From NCBI RefSeq assembly GCF_963924675.1, contig NC_089221.1, positions 9,111,851 to 9,175,850 on the forward strand: a stretch of DNA of 64,000 nucleotides, written 5' to 3'. The notes below the pieces were generated by a model. The model did not search any database and was not told the origin of the DNA. It was given only the letters and a program-made list of their open reading frames with translations. Source of the stretch: Phocoena phocoena. Its lineage: Eukaryota; Chordata; Mammalia; Artiodactyla; Phocoenidae. A program made the position numbers and the translations under genes. Below, in pieces: positions 12,540-23,066 of the stretch (the stretch's first letter is position 1; each line of letters begins with the position of its first letter).

Positions 12540-12725
12540 TTTCACAACTAGCATCTAGCACTTAGAGAACCCTCCAGTGTGCGAGTCCTTGGTGGTTTAT
12601 CACCTCCTCCCCACAGCTTCCTCACGTGTAAAGTGGGGATGGCAGGACCGATGTACCGGGTTGTTGGGGAGTGAGTGACACACCCTGCAAAGTGCTCGCC
12701 CACCATGGGGCGCTCCACTGCCCTG
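12540..12725 (+). mobile_element. Probable MIR fragment
   Basis: CAGCTTCCTCACGTGTAAAG, TGGGGATGGCAGGACC and TGCAAAGTGCTCGCC follow the MIR middle and 3' part. Quite diverged. Confidence 0.5.
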
Positions 12726-14529
12726 GTCAGCTGACCACCTCCAGGACTGTCATCAGTACCTCACCACACCTAAGTAAGTTCTGGTGACCTGCAGATCCTG
12801 GAGAATCCTTCCACTCTTCATGCCACATGCCAGGCCCTGTTGTAACCACTGGCCAGGCACCCCCCTACCCCCTGACTTTCCAATCACCCTATGGTGTAGA
12901 CCCCCCACACGAGGAGAGGAAGCCAGTGGCCCCGGTCGCACAGGTAGCAAGCTTCTGACCCCGGCAGCCTGTACCCTTAATCACAACCCGCAGGCCTTGC
13001 CCTGCGTGAACATTCCAGGAAACAGAGCGCCACTCCTCCTCAGAGAGACAAGAGTGATGGCCTGTGGAGAGGGTCTAGGACAGGAAAGAAAGTATGCTTG
13101 ATGTTGAAAGCTCTCTGCAGAGCAGCTTCCTTCCCAAGGAGCAAAGGGGGAAGAGGAAGCATCCTCCAGGTCAGACTTTGTCAGCTGGGTAAATATTGAG
13201 CAAGCAGCTGATGACATATCCCCCCAGGGCCGGGCATCCCCTCAGGCATCTGGGTGCCTGACTGTGAGATGGTCCCGACAGCTGGCTCTGGGCCCACACT
13301 CAACAGCAGGCTAGGAAGACCCCCCAGCTGCCCGCCGGGCAGGGGGATGAGAAGGGTGTCCCTAGATGGACAGTAAAAGCACCCTGCACCAGGGAGCAGC
13401 CCCAGCCCTGGCTGCCGTGCTGAGCAGGACTTGTGAGCGGATGCTTTCTTTGTTCTTGCCCAAGAAGAGCTACTGAAATGTGATTCAAAGGAAACCAAAT
13501 CCACGCAAAAAAAAAAAGAGATGAAAGGCTCCGAGAACTGCTCCGGTGAGAACAAAAGGAAGCAAACCAGAAACACCCAGAGCTGCAGGTTAGCCGAGAA
13601 CGTGATCATCTCAGGTAAAGCAGCACTGTGGCCGGAAAGCAAAGTGGACGCGGGACCAGACAGCCCCCGGGATGGGGGACAGTGGTGGGATCAGGGCAAA
13701 GGAATATGGTCCCTCTTGGTTAAGAGGAAGGGCTCCACCAGGAGAGGAGGCTCCTTGGCCAGCAGAAGAGCCACGCCCGTCTGGGGAGGCTGGTGGCCCC
13801 GAGGTGGGGAGCCCCGTGAAGGGAGAGTGGAGGATGAAGGGTGAAAGGCAGTGAGTCACGGGGACCCCGGGAGCCCCAGCACCCCTCACCCCCGAGGCCA
13901 AGTGCAATTCCCCCCACGGGAGCTTTCCGGCCTGAGGCAGCGGGGGAACGTGATGCTTGCGCTAAAAAGCGAGTCCCAGGTAAACTGCGGAACCTGCAGC
14001 CCTGACGGTTTCCTCTCTAAAAAAACTGAAGACCAAACAAGGGAACTGCTATTCTGCGCTCAGAGTCGGAAGGTGTTAAGGTGGGAAGGCCCTTCAACAA
14101 CACGGCGGCAACCCTGCTCACCCCGCAGGAGAGGAGACGTGGCATTCAGGGGCGTGGAGCATGGGGCAGGGCCATGGGGCTGTGGAACGGGACTGGACAG
14201 GCCAACCCGTCTTCCATGCAGGGCCCGCTCCATCCCCTGACAGGCCGCCCCAGAGGGCAGAGTGCGTGGTGAGCAGGCCAAGACAAGGACCAGCCGGACG
14301 GCGACCGGGCCAAACCCGAGGAGGGTGTGGGCAGCCACAGGGGAAAACCTTGCATTCAGGGCGGCGGATTTCAGAAAGTCCACAGAGAAGTAGCATCCCT
14401 GCCTGGAGGTACTTGGGGACAGGCAGTGAGGCAGCGTTCATCAACCCTAACCCCAGCCTCCCTTGCAGCTGGGCTGGGGCCATTTACCTGGGTCGTGGCC
14501 CTAATACAGCAAAAAGAGGCAGAGTAATG
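12726..14529. other. GC-rich part of DAP intron 1
   Basis: From about 13.2 to 14.4 kb the sequence is clearly richer in G+C than its surroundings, with overlapping open frames on both strands that lack codon structure, splice context or domains. CpG is moderate, well below the promoter island. It could be a regulatory segment, but only composition supports that. Confidence 0.4.
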
Positions 14530-14760
14530 AGCCCTCCCCAGATGGCCACGCCCTAGTCCCTGGAACCTGTTTATGTGTTGGGCTGCATGGCAAAGGGGAA
14601 GGAATGTCGCAGATGGAACTGAGGTTGTGGATGGCTCTGGAAGCTGGAAGAGGCAAGAAAATGGATTCTCCCCTAGAGCTTCCAAAAGGAAGCTGCAAAC
14701 ACCGTGATTTCTGCCCAGTGAGACCCATTTTGCATGTCTCACCACACAGTACTTTATACA
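14530..14760 (+). mobile_element. Probable LTR-class relic
   Basis: GGCAAAGGGGAAGGAATGTC, CAGATGGAACTGAGGTTGTG, GGATTCTCCCCTAGAGC and GCCCAGTGAGACCCATTTTG resemble a common eutherian LTR with the same general plan as MaLR elements. The exact family is not assigned. Confidence 0.5.
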
Positions 14761-16201
14761 AAAGTGAATAGTCCCTATCCAAACAAAAGAATTTCTGAAG
14801 CTGGGAAGGAGAAACTACTCAAAACCAAGCAAGAGTGCACAGGCATCGTCTGGAATAAACAGAAAGAGGAGGACGCGTCGGTCCCGCAAAGTCCTAGAGC
14901 ACAGAGGGGAAACTGAAAACACGTCTTAGAGGTGCTCGGTCCACCCTGACAGGAAGCTTTTTTAAAAAAGGCAGTGACTTTCAACAAAATAAAATTTTTT
15001 TAAAAAGGCTCAGATTATAATTAAAATATTATTATCAAAAAAAATGCAGTGACTAAAAGGGTCTCTCTTTTTTTTTTGGCATGTCAGGAGCAAAGGCAGA
15101 CCCCTCTCCTGGATCTTCAAGCGTTGATCAGTGACTGGGTTGAGGGTGCTGGGGGCATGCTTAGCACACCTGTGATTGCACGGTTAATACACTAAAAACC
15201 AAGTCAGTCTTGCCTTTCTAGCAACAGAGTGGCCGCGATAATATGAAAACCCCCGACGGAGATAATTCAAGGAGAAGTATCACCCACAACCCTTTAAATG
15301 CATCCTGACTGATTAAGAGAACAGAGAACTGAATTATTTTGAAGTTACTAAAGAAAAGCAAAGTGGTCTCTTTTCCCATTTTACTTTAATAAATCCATTT
15401 GACTCAGTTCTAGAAGGGACATAAATTCTACTCTTGAAAGAAAACCATACGTAAAATTAGTAACGCTCCAAGCTATCCTGTATTAGATTTATGAGAACTT
15501 TCCTGACATACGGTTTTGGCTCCCCTTGGAAATGGGGGGGAACAGGGCCAGCAAAACGTATTTAACAAAGAGACGTTATCCTCCTCGCCACCACAAACTC
15601 ATGGAAACCGGCTGGAGCAACAGTGGGGCTTGGCATCACGTCCCCCCTTCTGCCGGCAATCAGAGCGCTGCCGCTCGATGAAACAGAACCTCATTCACTT
15701 TGCTAATCTGCATTTGCAAGAACTCCCATAAAACAAGCAGTCTCACCCGTGTCTCCGCAGGTATCTGTGGCCGTATCTGTGGCCGAGGGCGGTGGCAAGG
15801 TCTCAAATCGTGAAGACTTGGTTACTTTTCCAGAGGACCCGGCCCCCAGCGCACTGCAGGACACAATGCAGTGCCAGCCACCACTCAGTGGGTGGACTTT
15901 GTATTTATTCGCCTAGCACCTTTCTCCCAGGCTCTTCAGAAGCCTCATTAATCTCACACCTTGGGAGGAGGCCCCTGGCAAGTGATGGAGCCCCCTGTCG
16001 AGAAGGGCTGCCGGTTCAAGGCTTGGGGGTGTCGGCAATACTGCAGAGGGTGTTGTCCTCCGTATCCCAACTGTAAGGTGACTGTTAGTTAAATGAGCTC
16101 ATGAGTACCAAGCAATTAGAATTGGGCTGGTGAAGGGGAGCAGAGCATGCCACCCCAAAACATGGCTCTTCAGCATAAGTATGATTTTGAGCTGATTAAG
16201 G
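14761..16201. other. DAP intron 1, no recognised feature
   Basis: Unique sequence. It contains a short tandem duplication of GTATCTGTGGCC at about 15762-15785 and an AT-rich part at 14.96-15.05 kb. Confidence 0.45.
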
Positions 16202-16210
16202 AATAGCACA

Positions 16211-16400
16211 GGGCTTCCCTGATGGCGCAGTGGTTGAGAGTCCGCCTGCCGATGCAGGGGGCGCGGGTTCCTGCCCCGGTCCGGGAAGATCCTACATGCC
16301 GCGGAGCAGCTGGGCCCGTGAGCCATGGGCGCTGAGCCTGCGCATCCGGAGCCTGTGCTCCGCAACGGGAGAGGCCACAACAGTGAGAGGCCCGCGTACC

Positions 16401-16429
<29 letters not shown>
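16211..16429 (+). mobile_element. CHR-2-type SINE, full length
   Basis: It starts GGGCTTCCCTGATGGCGCAG, carries the B-box-like GCGGGTTCCTGCCCC, then GATCCTACATGCCGCGGAGC and GGAGCCTGTGCTCCGCAACG, and ends GCCCGCGTACCGC before an A-run of about 28. An imperfect 9-bp TSD, AATAGCACA / AAGAGCACA, lies at 16202-16210 and 16430-16438. The long uninterrupted A-tail suggests a young insertion. Confidence 0.93.
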
Positions 16430-16435
<6 letters not shown>

Positions 16436-16613
16436 ACACAAGGAAAAGCCGTATACCGAGAAGTCACCCTTGTTAGGAACATTTACATTTATAAGGGAAA
16501 TCTCCACTTGTGTCTCTCTCTCTGTACCAGGAAGAAAAGGGTGACTAAATTATAGGAAAATCTTAACATCTGCATAACCGTCTTCCTCCCACTGGTGCAT
16601 TTCCTGGTTCCCT

Positions 16614-16639
16614 CCCATAACGCGGGCCCATAACGCGGG
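16614..16639. repeat. Perfect 13-bp tandem duplication
   Basis: CCCATAACGCGGG occurs twice head to tail and contains CpGs in otherwise ordinary intron DNA. Confidence 0.95.
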
Positions 16640-19319
16640 CCTCCCCTTCTCCCTGGCATTTTTCATCTTTACTATTTAAGGTGGTGGTTGGGAGTGACTC
16701 ATTTTTCTTGAGTATCTCCCATGTATACAGGAGATATACATGTTATTAAACTTCTGTTTTTCTCTTGTTAATCTGTCCTTTATCTTAAGGGGGATCTCAG
16801 CTAAGAACCTAGAAGGGTAAAGGGAAAATTCTTCTTCTTCCCCTATACCCCCACGCATTGTTACACTCAGCAAATGTTAGTTACAGTTTCCGCTGTGATG
16901 CTGCTGCTGAGGCTGGCTGACAGTCGGAGCTGCTCCCCCAGTACCCGCTGGAGACAGCTCAGCGGCGGAGGGAAGTTGTGGTCTGCACATGCTACGGAGG
17001 AAGGGGGAGGCAGTAAGAGGCTCTGGAGAAACTCGGGAGCTATTTATTGAGTATTCTGAACCAGGCACTGCGCATCAATGGGTAGCCCTGGAAGCAAGAA
17101 CAGGCAGACAGGTGGAGGCTATGGGGATGTACAGGAGCGTCCCCGGTTCAGACAGCAAAAACGAGAAAACACAAAAGAAAAAGAAGAGAGTCATGGAGGA
17201 GAGTTTTATTGTCTTCAATTGCAGATTTAAGCACAAGCTCTTGTTATCCAACTTAAGCCCTTAATGAAAGTTTTCCCAGTGTTTTTAAGGCCGTTATTTT
17301 GATTTATGAACTGGGCTCTCGGCTGGACTTGATGATTTTCCTTTATTATAGTGGTTGTCTTTTTTTTTTTTTTAAACATCTAATCTGCAGAACTGTCTAA
17401 CCTCTGATCATACCGGAGTAAACAAGATCACCCAGAACTTTCTGCCAAAACAGCCTTCCAATCAGGGGCCTCTGTACCACAGGGAGAAAAAGCACCTGAG
17501 CGGTACTACCTGGCAGACAATATATCACAAGGGACGAAAGGTCTCTTTCTAACCTGCACCCCTGGCCAAGTGTGACCGGCCTTGGGAAATGCAGGATAAC
17601 AGTGACAGCTTCCTTAGCAGCTCCTGCTGGAAGGGGTTCTCAAAGGCTTAAGGGACCCGCCCTGAAGTCACTTGAGGAGTTTACCTGTGGGACTAACTGC
17701 CCCTGGGCTCCAATCCTGATGGATGGCGACAGGAACAGCACAAAGGCAGCCCTGCCCTGCTACTTTCTCAGGGACCATCTGGCCCGAACCTCCCATTTCA
17801 TGGATTAGGAAAACTGAACCCTAGAGAAGTGACAGGCCTCAAAACTTAAAACCCAAGTGCACTGCTACAGCAGCACAAATACACTGGCTCCCCTCTCCTT
17901 GGGCATAAATAAGATGTTTAACTTGTAACTCACACAGCCTAGCTGTTTACAATTCAAAGAAAATCAGAGTCCTTCATGAAGTTTCTCCCAGGGAGTTAAT
18001 ATAGACAGTTTATACCTCTGATCTTAAAACTCTCCATATGGCTCTCTCTATACGTAATTTCATTACCGCTACTTTGCTTTGGTATCGTTCCAACACATAC
18101 ATCTAATGCCACTCATTGCCCGGGGACAGGGGAGCCCTGTGCAGACTGCTGCTGTGTGGTCCATGGCCACGAGTGTAAATGAAGGTGTTCCCTCCTGCGG
18201 TGCTGCCCAGGTCATCAGGCAGGAATGATGGACATGAACCCGCAGCGGCAGGAATTAAACATCAGAATTATGATTAAAGGAAATGCCTTTGAAGTTCTTT
18301 TCTAATTTTAAACTAATTCAACACAGAGACCCCCAAAGTCTATTTTCCATTACAGTGGAACTATTTTCTAAAATCCCATGCTCTTACATCCCCACGCATC
18401 GGTTAGCCATTTTTCTTTCCTAGTGCCAGTCAGTCTTCTTGTTGTTCAGAGCTTGCTTCACTAGTGAAAAGCATTCCCTACTCTGGAATGCAACATATGT
18501 AAAGAACTTCTCTATTCACCGTGTTGAGGCAGAGAATTAGTGCCCTATAGTGGGGGGGTGGCAGACAGAAATTAGGGGAATCTTTCCTCTAACAAGAAGA
18601 TGGCACAAATGTTCCATAAAAAGCAGCCATGTTTGGCTAAGGCTTCTGTTATTAGCAAACTGAGTTGATACTTTAACTTACGTGTGCAACTAAGACCCTA
18701 AAACCCCACACACTGAAATGACTCGTATCCTGGGACCCAATCACCTTTGATTCCCTCCCAGTGTCCTTCCATATGGATCGATCGTCATTCCAAAGGAGAG
18801 GAGAAAAAGCAATCCACCAGTTTGGGCAGATTCGAAAGAGCAAACAGGAACTGGGCTCAGAAAGGGGAAGAGACGGTTTGAACATGAAGGTTGGTTAGAG
18901 ACACATTTTCTAAGAAAGATTACTCTTTCCTGCATTTAACCTCCTTGGCTCGGAAGTTTAGGATGTGCAAAAGCAAAAAACAAAACCACTTCTGAGGAAA
19001 AGTAGAATGCGACAGAAACTGGAGGGGAAAAAAGTCATATTGAGTGATTAATGATAAAAATGATTTCCGCTCCTTTGGTTCTTTTGTAATGCTGTCAGCC
19101 TACGATTTATCATCATGACGTTAAAAACACTGATTTGTCGTTGTTTCGGCTACTCGTTTTTCTAAAACCTCTGTACATTCTAAGTAAGTATTCACCGCCC
19201 AAACTTCTGGGAGCAAGTTGTGCATCTGGGCTTGTTCAAGTCACTCTAATTTGCATGCAACTCGCACAGGCTTGCGATGTTTCGCATAAATAAAACACGT
19301 CTCACCAGCGCGGGGCTGA
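16640..19319. other. DAP intron 1 next to the promoter, no recognised repeat
   Basis: This 2.7-kb stretch just downstream of exon 1 lacks obvious transposons, which is unusual for this window and common for sequence near active promoters. A CRE-like CATGACGTTA lies near 19114-19123. No exon is visible. Confidence 0.45.
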
Positions 19320-19471
19320 TTTTAACTTAGACCCCACGAGCGGACACGTCCCAGGCTGGCCGGCTGCCTCCCCCGCCCGGCGCCCCGCTCCGCGCTCCGC
19401 GCCCCGTGCCCGCGGGTTCGAGCCCGCCCTCCGGGCCCGCGAGAGGAGAGAAAGTGGGAACGAGTCAGTAC

Positions 19472-19526
19472 CGGCGGGCGGGTGTCCAGCTTTCGTCTCT
19501 AGCTTCCCCTCGGGAGGCGAAGACAT
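19472..19526 (-). CDS. DAP: DAP exon 1 coding part (residues 1-18)
   Basis: This exon encodes the N-terminus of death-associated protein 1, a small, proline-rich, cytosolic phosphoprotein. In the literature it is a positive mediator of interferon-gamma-induced cell death and an mTOR substrate that restrains autophagy. Reading the minus strand from the ATG at 19526-19524 gives MSSPPEGKLETKAGHPPA, which I recognise as the conserved DAP start. The exon ends with one base of codon 19 (phase 1) before a GT donor at 19471-19470 (G|GTACTG). The start has A at -3 (ACC ATG), a good Kozak context, and lies in a CpG island. Exon 2 begins with TG and completes a Val codon, so the phases agree. The frame is also open for 178 codons upstream of this ATG, which I take as a side effect of GC-rich DNA. 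Identity is secure; the transcription start is inferred. Confidence 0.95.
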
Positions 19527-19753
19527 GGTGCGACCGGGTTTCAGAGGGACCTGGACGGCGGTCGTCGAAGGCTCGCGGGCCTGGAGAGAAGTGCGCGCGA
19601 GCTTCAGCGCCGGGAGCGAGGGAGGCGCGTGCGTGGGGCGGCGGGGCCGCGCGCGGGCGGACCGACCGCGGCCGCCTCGAGGGGGCGCGGCCGCTGCGCG
19701 CCTACGTGGCGCGGCCCCGCCAGCCCGCGGCTGCGCGGTGGCGTCACTGCGCC

Positions 19754-19782
19754 CGCCCCGCCCCGCCCCGCCCCGCCCCGCC
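19754..19782. promoter_or_regulatory. Tandem GC boxes, (CCCCG)n
   Basis: Five or so head-to-tail CCCCG units create overlapping Sp1/KLF-type GC boxes (GGGGCGGGG on the minus strand). They lie about 230 bp upstream of the DAP ATG. Confidence 0.7.
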
Positions 19783-19820
19783 GACTCCCGCCGGCTCCCG
19801 CCGGCTCCCGCCGGCTCCCG
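19781..19820. repeat. Four 10-bp tandem units in the DAP promoter
   Basis: The unit is CCGGCTCCCG. The first copy has A in place of G at position 4; the next three are identical. The array directly abuts the GC-box array and is a plausible site of length polymorphism. Confidence 0.9.
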
Positions 19821-19837
19821 CGCGCCCCGGGTACTGA

Positions 19838-19848
19838 GCATGCGCAGT
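19838..19848. promoter_or_regulatory. NRF1-like site
   Basis: GCATGCGCAGT matches the core half of the palindromic NRF1 motif (GCGCATGCGC). It is about 310 bp upstream of the DAP ATG, inside the CpG island. Motif match only. Confidence 0.55.
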
Positions 19849-19960
19849 CGGCGGCGCCACGTTGGAAGCCTCGGCCGAGGGCGGAGGAGGTAGAAGGGGA
19901 GCGGGGGCGGGGTGTTGACGGTTAGAAGAGGCGGGCGTTGGTGCCGGCGGGGACAGTCGC

Positions 19961-22429
19961 CCGAGGTTGAAGAGCGCCCAGCAGGAGGGTGGCACCCCCG
20001 TGCACGGTGCTCCACCAACCCTCCAGATAGACGGTGACGGTGGTGGGGAAACAGCTTCAACAGTGGGGCGCCCAGGGGTGCTGTGTGCCGTCGGGGAACC
20101 GGACCGTCTGCCAGATGGCCTCACCCGGCTCACGCTCGGAGTGACCGGTGAAGTGCGGAAATGAGACCCCAGGTGGGACCGACCGGGGGCCCAAGAATAG
20201 CAGCGATTTGTTAAAAGATGCTTCAAATGGGAGAGCCTCCCCCCCACCCCACTCCGGGGGAGAAAGGCAGAGCTGTGAGGCCTGGAAACCTGGACAGAGG
20301 TCTTGCAAGGTGGCGTCTGTGTCCCCTGTCTCTGCGGTCTTCCTGTTGCGTTGGGTCTTGATTCTGTCCAAAGCTGACCCGTTGGCCTTGTGCCTCGGAT
20401 TGCAACCTTCTCGCCTTCTCAAGCGCTTTGTAACTGCAGGTATCCTCTACGGACCATCAGTCCCGCCTTGCTAAATTAGCGTTCAGACATGTCCAGTGTC
20501 TTTAGAAAAGGAAACACCATCGGCTCTCTTGGCTATATGTCTCCCTTTGACAGCACAGCTGCTCGAAGAGCATCTCAACACCCCCACCCCCACCCCCACC
20601 CCCGTCTCCTCAACCCAGTCCAGTCCATCTGGTTGCCATCAGTGCCCCACAGGCTGCCGCCAGCCAGGAAATTCCTTTTATCGTGGTCACTCGTGACCTC
20701 CACGCTGCCCAATCCAGTGTTCACTCTTCCGCTCTTACCCTGCTTGACCTGTCAGCAGCGCTTGACCTAGCTGACCGTCCCCTTCCTCCTTAGCTTCAGG
20801 GTTGCCACATCGTGGCGCTGACATCCAGTGCTTGGGCTGGAGGCTTGGCTGCTAACTCTCAGTTGGGTTGGTTGGCTCCTCTTCTAGGTTTCTGAACACT
20901 TGAATCTCTCAAGGCTCAACACCAGCCCTCTTCCGTGTATAGACTTGGCTTCAGTGGTCACATGAGGCCCACTATCATCCATATGCATATGGACCCCAAA
21001 TCTGCAAACCCATTTCTCTATGCCTGCCTCTCCATTAAGCTCCAGACTCACATTCCACTGCGCCCTTGACCTCCCTTACCCAGATGTCTAACTCAGCGCT
21101 GCCCAGCTCTTTGCATCAGGGCACACAGAGAAATGCACATACTCTACGTTGATCTGGGACTTTCCCCCGACGTTTCAGTAACACTACCAGCGGGACAGCT
21201 GTTGGCCAGGCAGCAGTCGTGATATAGTTGTCTTTGTCTTGCATTCATATCAAAACTTGCAGACAGGTGTCAGCAGCTTATAAGAAAATATGAAATCAGT
21301 AGTGGAACACTCTTTTAGGAGATGCTCCATCACTAACACTATTCATAGAACAGAGTGAGGAAATCCACAGACACTGATGGTTTGATTCTAAATAGAAGGA
21401 AGCTTTAAGGATACCTAACCAAACTAATTGTATGAATATTTTCTTCTTTATGTGTGTTCAAGAGTGCTATATGGTTAAAAGCTCATGCCTTAAGTCTAAA
21501 AGCACCATTTCTAAGAAGTGTGAAATAAAAATTCTAGGTTCGAAAACCTTGTGTTATAGTTTAGTTTGCAGCGTTGTTTCCTCTTAGGGGTACCTAAAGT
21601 CGTATGTTAAGAGCGATGGCATCTTCAATTCAATGACCCATGGTATTGCTAGGGAACCCTGGGGGTAAAAGAAGGAGCATGCTGAGGAAGGAATTAAGCT
21701 ACCCAAGGGCTCTGGGGGCTCCGGTCACCACTGGACTGCACCAAGGCCGGGGAGGATCCATATCTTTGCCTGAGGCCTGTTCTGGGACCACACTGATCAA
21801 GACACTCCAGTGTTAACAGCCTTGCCTAGTTTTACATGTGGAAGCAGAACTCCTGACTCACCCACCTACCCATAGATACCTTCCCATCTAGAGGAGAATC
21901 CAAACTAGAGAACCCGCCTAATCCATAGCGTTCCTACTGAAGAAAATACGGTTGTTTAAGGAATTTAGCTTGAAAAAAACCACCCATATTTCCCAGCCTC
22001 CCTTACAGCTAGGGGTGGCCAAGAGGCAGTTCTGGCCATTGAAATGTAAGTGGAAGTTGACTGGGGTTTTCTGGGGAAGTTTCTGCATTCTTGATATGAG
22101 GACCACCCTTCCTCCTGGTGACTTCATTGTTCACACCGCCTTGAATTCAGACAGGAGGTGGAAGGCAGAGCGATTGTATCGCAACCACGAGGCAACCAAA
22201 GGCATGAAAGCCGTATGCTAAAGGTGGCGGAACAGGAAGACGAAAGGAAGCGGGACTTTGAGGTTCTGTGGTGTCTCTGCAGGGCCGTGGACCCCGCCTC
22301 CAGACTGTTTTGTTGCGTGGAAAACAAACCCCTAGTAGATGCAGTCCCTGTGGTTGGTGTCTTTACATGCAGCCAGATGCAACCCCTACCAGGCCCTGGG
22401 TGATGGGGGCCCTGCCTGCTTCTAGGAGC
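19961..22429. other. Sequence upstream of the DAP promoter
   Basis: It is unique or very old sequence. 20.56-21.13 kb has the texture of a decayed interspersed repeat (CTGTCAGCAGCGCTTGACCT, CACATTCCACTGCGCCC) that I cannot name. A (CCCCCA)n run occupies 20579-20604. No coding exon is supported; a divergent noncoding transcript from the CpG island is possible but unproven. Confidence 0.4.
20579..20604. repeat. (CCCCCA)n simple repeat
   Basis: Four units of CCCCCA, C-rich on the plus strand. Confidence 0.9.
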
Positions 22430-22830
22430 TCATCTCTCACAGCTCCTCTGGCCACACTGGCCTTTCTGATGCTTCTCAGATGTGACAGACCAACCCTTCC
22501 CTTTGGGCCTTAGCATCAGCTGTTCCCTCCACCTGGGACCGTCTCCCCCAGATTCGTGCATGGCTAACTCCTTGGCATTCTGGAACCAGCTTTTGAAAGG
22601 GCCTATTCCTGACCACCAGATCTGAAGAAGGCAGTCCAGGCACTCGACTCTCATAACTTTGTCTTCATCGTCGTCCATCAGTATCTCCCTGGGCATTACT
22701 GTCTTTCTCCTCTGACTTGCCCGGTTGACTGGCAGCCCACTGAGGAGAGAGATCTTGTCCATCTTTACTCACTGTATTTCTACCACCCAGAACCGCGATG
22801 GGTACAGAAGAAGCACTTGATAGATATTAT
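22430..22830 (+). mobile_element. LINE-2 3' fragment
   Basis: CTGGCCACACTGGCCTTTCT, GCTGTTCCCTCCACCTGGGA, TCCCCCAGATTCGTGCATGG, CCTGACCACC and the late GGCAGCCCACTGAGGAGAGA segment follow the L2 3' end in order. Confidence 0.75.
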
Positions 22831-23028
22831 CCCACATAATTCTGGAGCATAGATACATTTAGTTTCTCACAACTGTTACGTAAACAAAGAACAGCAAATG
22901 AGGTCTACACAGAGAATGAAAAATATACACAGTATGTATTATAGATAATTAATACAGATTGGCCACTACTACATTAATACAGATGACCACTAATGTTTTC
23001 TGATACTTACTTTCACTCACAAGTATAT

Positions 23029-23066
<38 letters not shown>

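Larger units (their letters stand above)
1..19700 (-). other. DAP: DAP transcription unit, partial (exon 1, intron 1, exon 2, part of intron 2)
   Basis: The extent is inferred from the two exons. Intron 1 is 7291-19471 (12,181 bp, GT-AG). Intron 2 begins at 7193 and runs off the left edge. The right limit of about 19.7 kb is an estimate of the transcription start, placed between the ATG and the GC-box array. Intron content is repeats plus unique sequence; no further exon was recognised. The gene is cut by the window edge, not broken. Confidence 0.8.
19320..19960 (-). promoter_or_regulatory. DAP: CpG-island promoter of DAP
   Basis: The sequence changes abruptly from AT-rich flanks to very CpG-dense DNA with many CGCG, GGGCGG and GCGGCCGC-type words. 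It covers DAP exon 1, the presumed 5' UTR (19527 to about 19700) and the proximal promoter. There is no TATA box at a sensible distance. The region contains a GC-box array, a short 10-bp tandem repeat and an NRF1-type site, the usual make-up of a housekeeping CpG-island promoter with dispersed initiation. Transcription from the other strand toward 20 kb is possible, but nothing in the sequence proves it. Confidence 0.85.

Noticed and set aside
13181..14560. Overlapping frames of 100-150 codons in DAP intron 1
   Set aside because: Same GC-driven effect: both strands open at once, no homology recognised, no exon boundaries.
16211..16429. tRNA gene (A and B box-like sequences in this and other SINE heads)
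   Set aside because: The tRNA-like part continues into a SINE body with an A-tail and TSD; it is a tRNA-derived SINE, not a tRNA gene.
19302..20060. 252-codon minus-strand frame as one protein
   Set aside because: It contains the real DAP exon 1, but runs through a splice donor on one side and promoter DNA on the other. Only residues encoded by 19472-19526 are supported.
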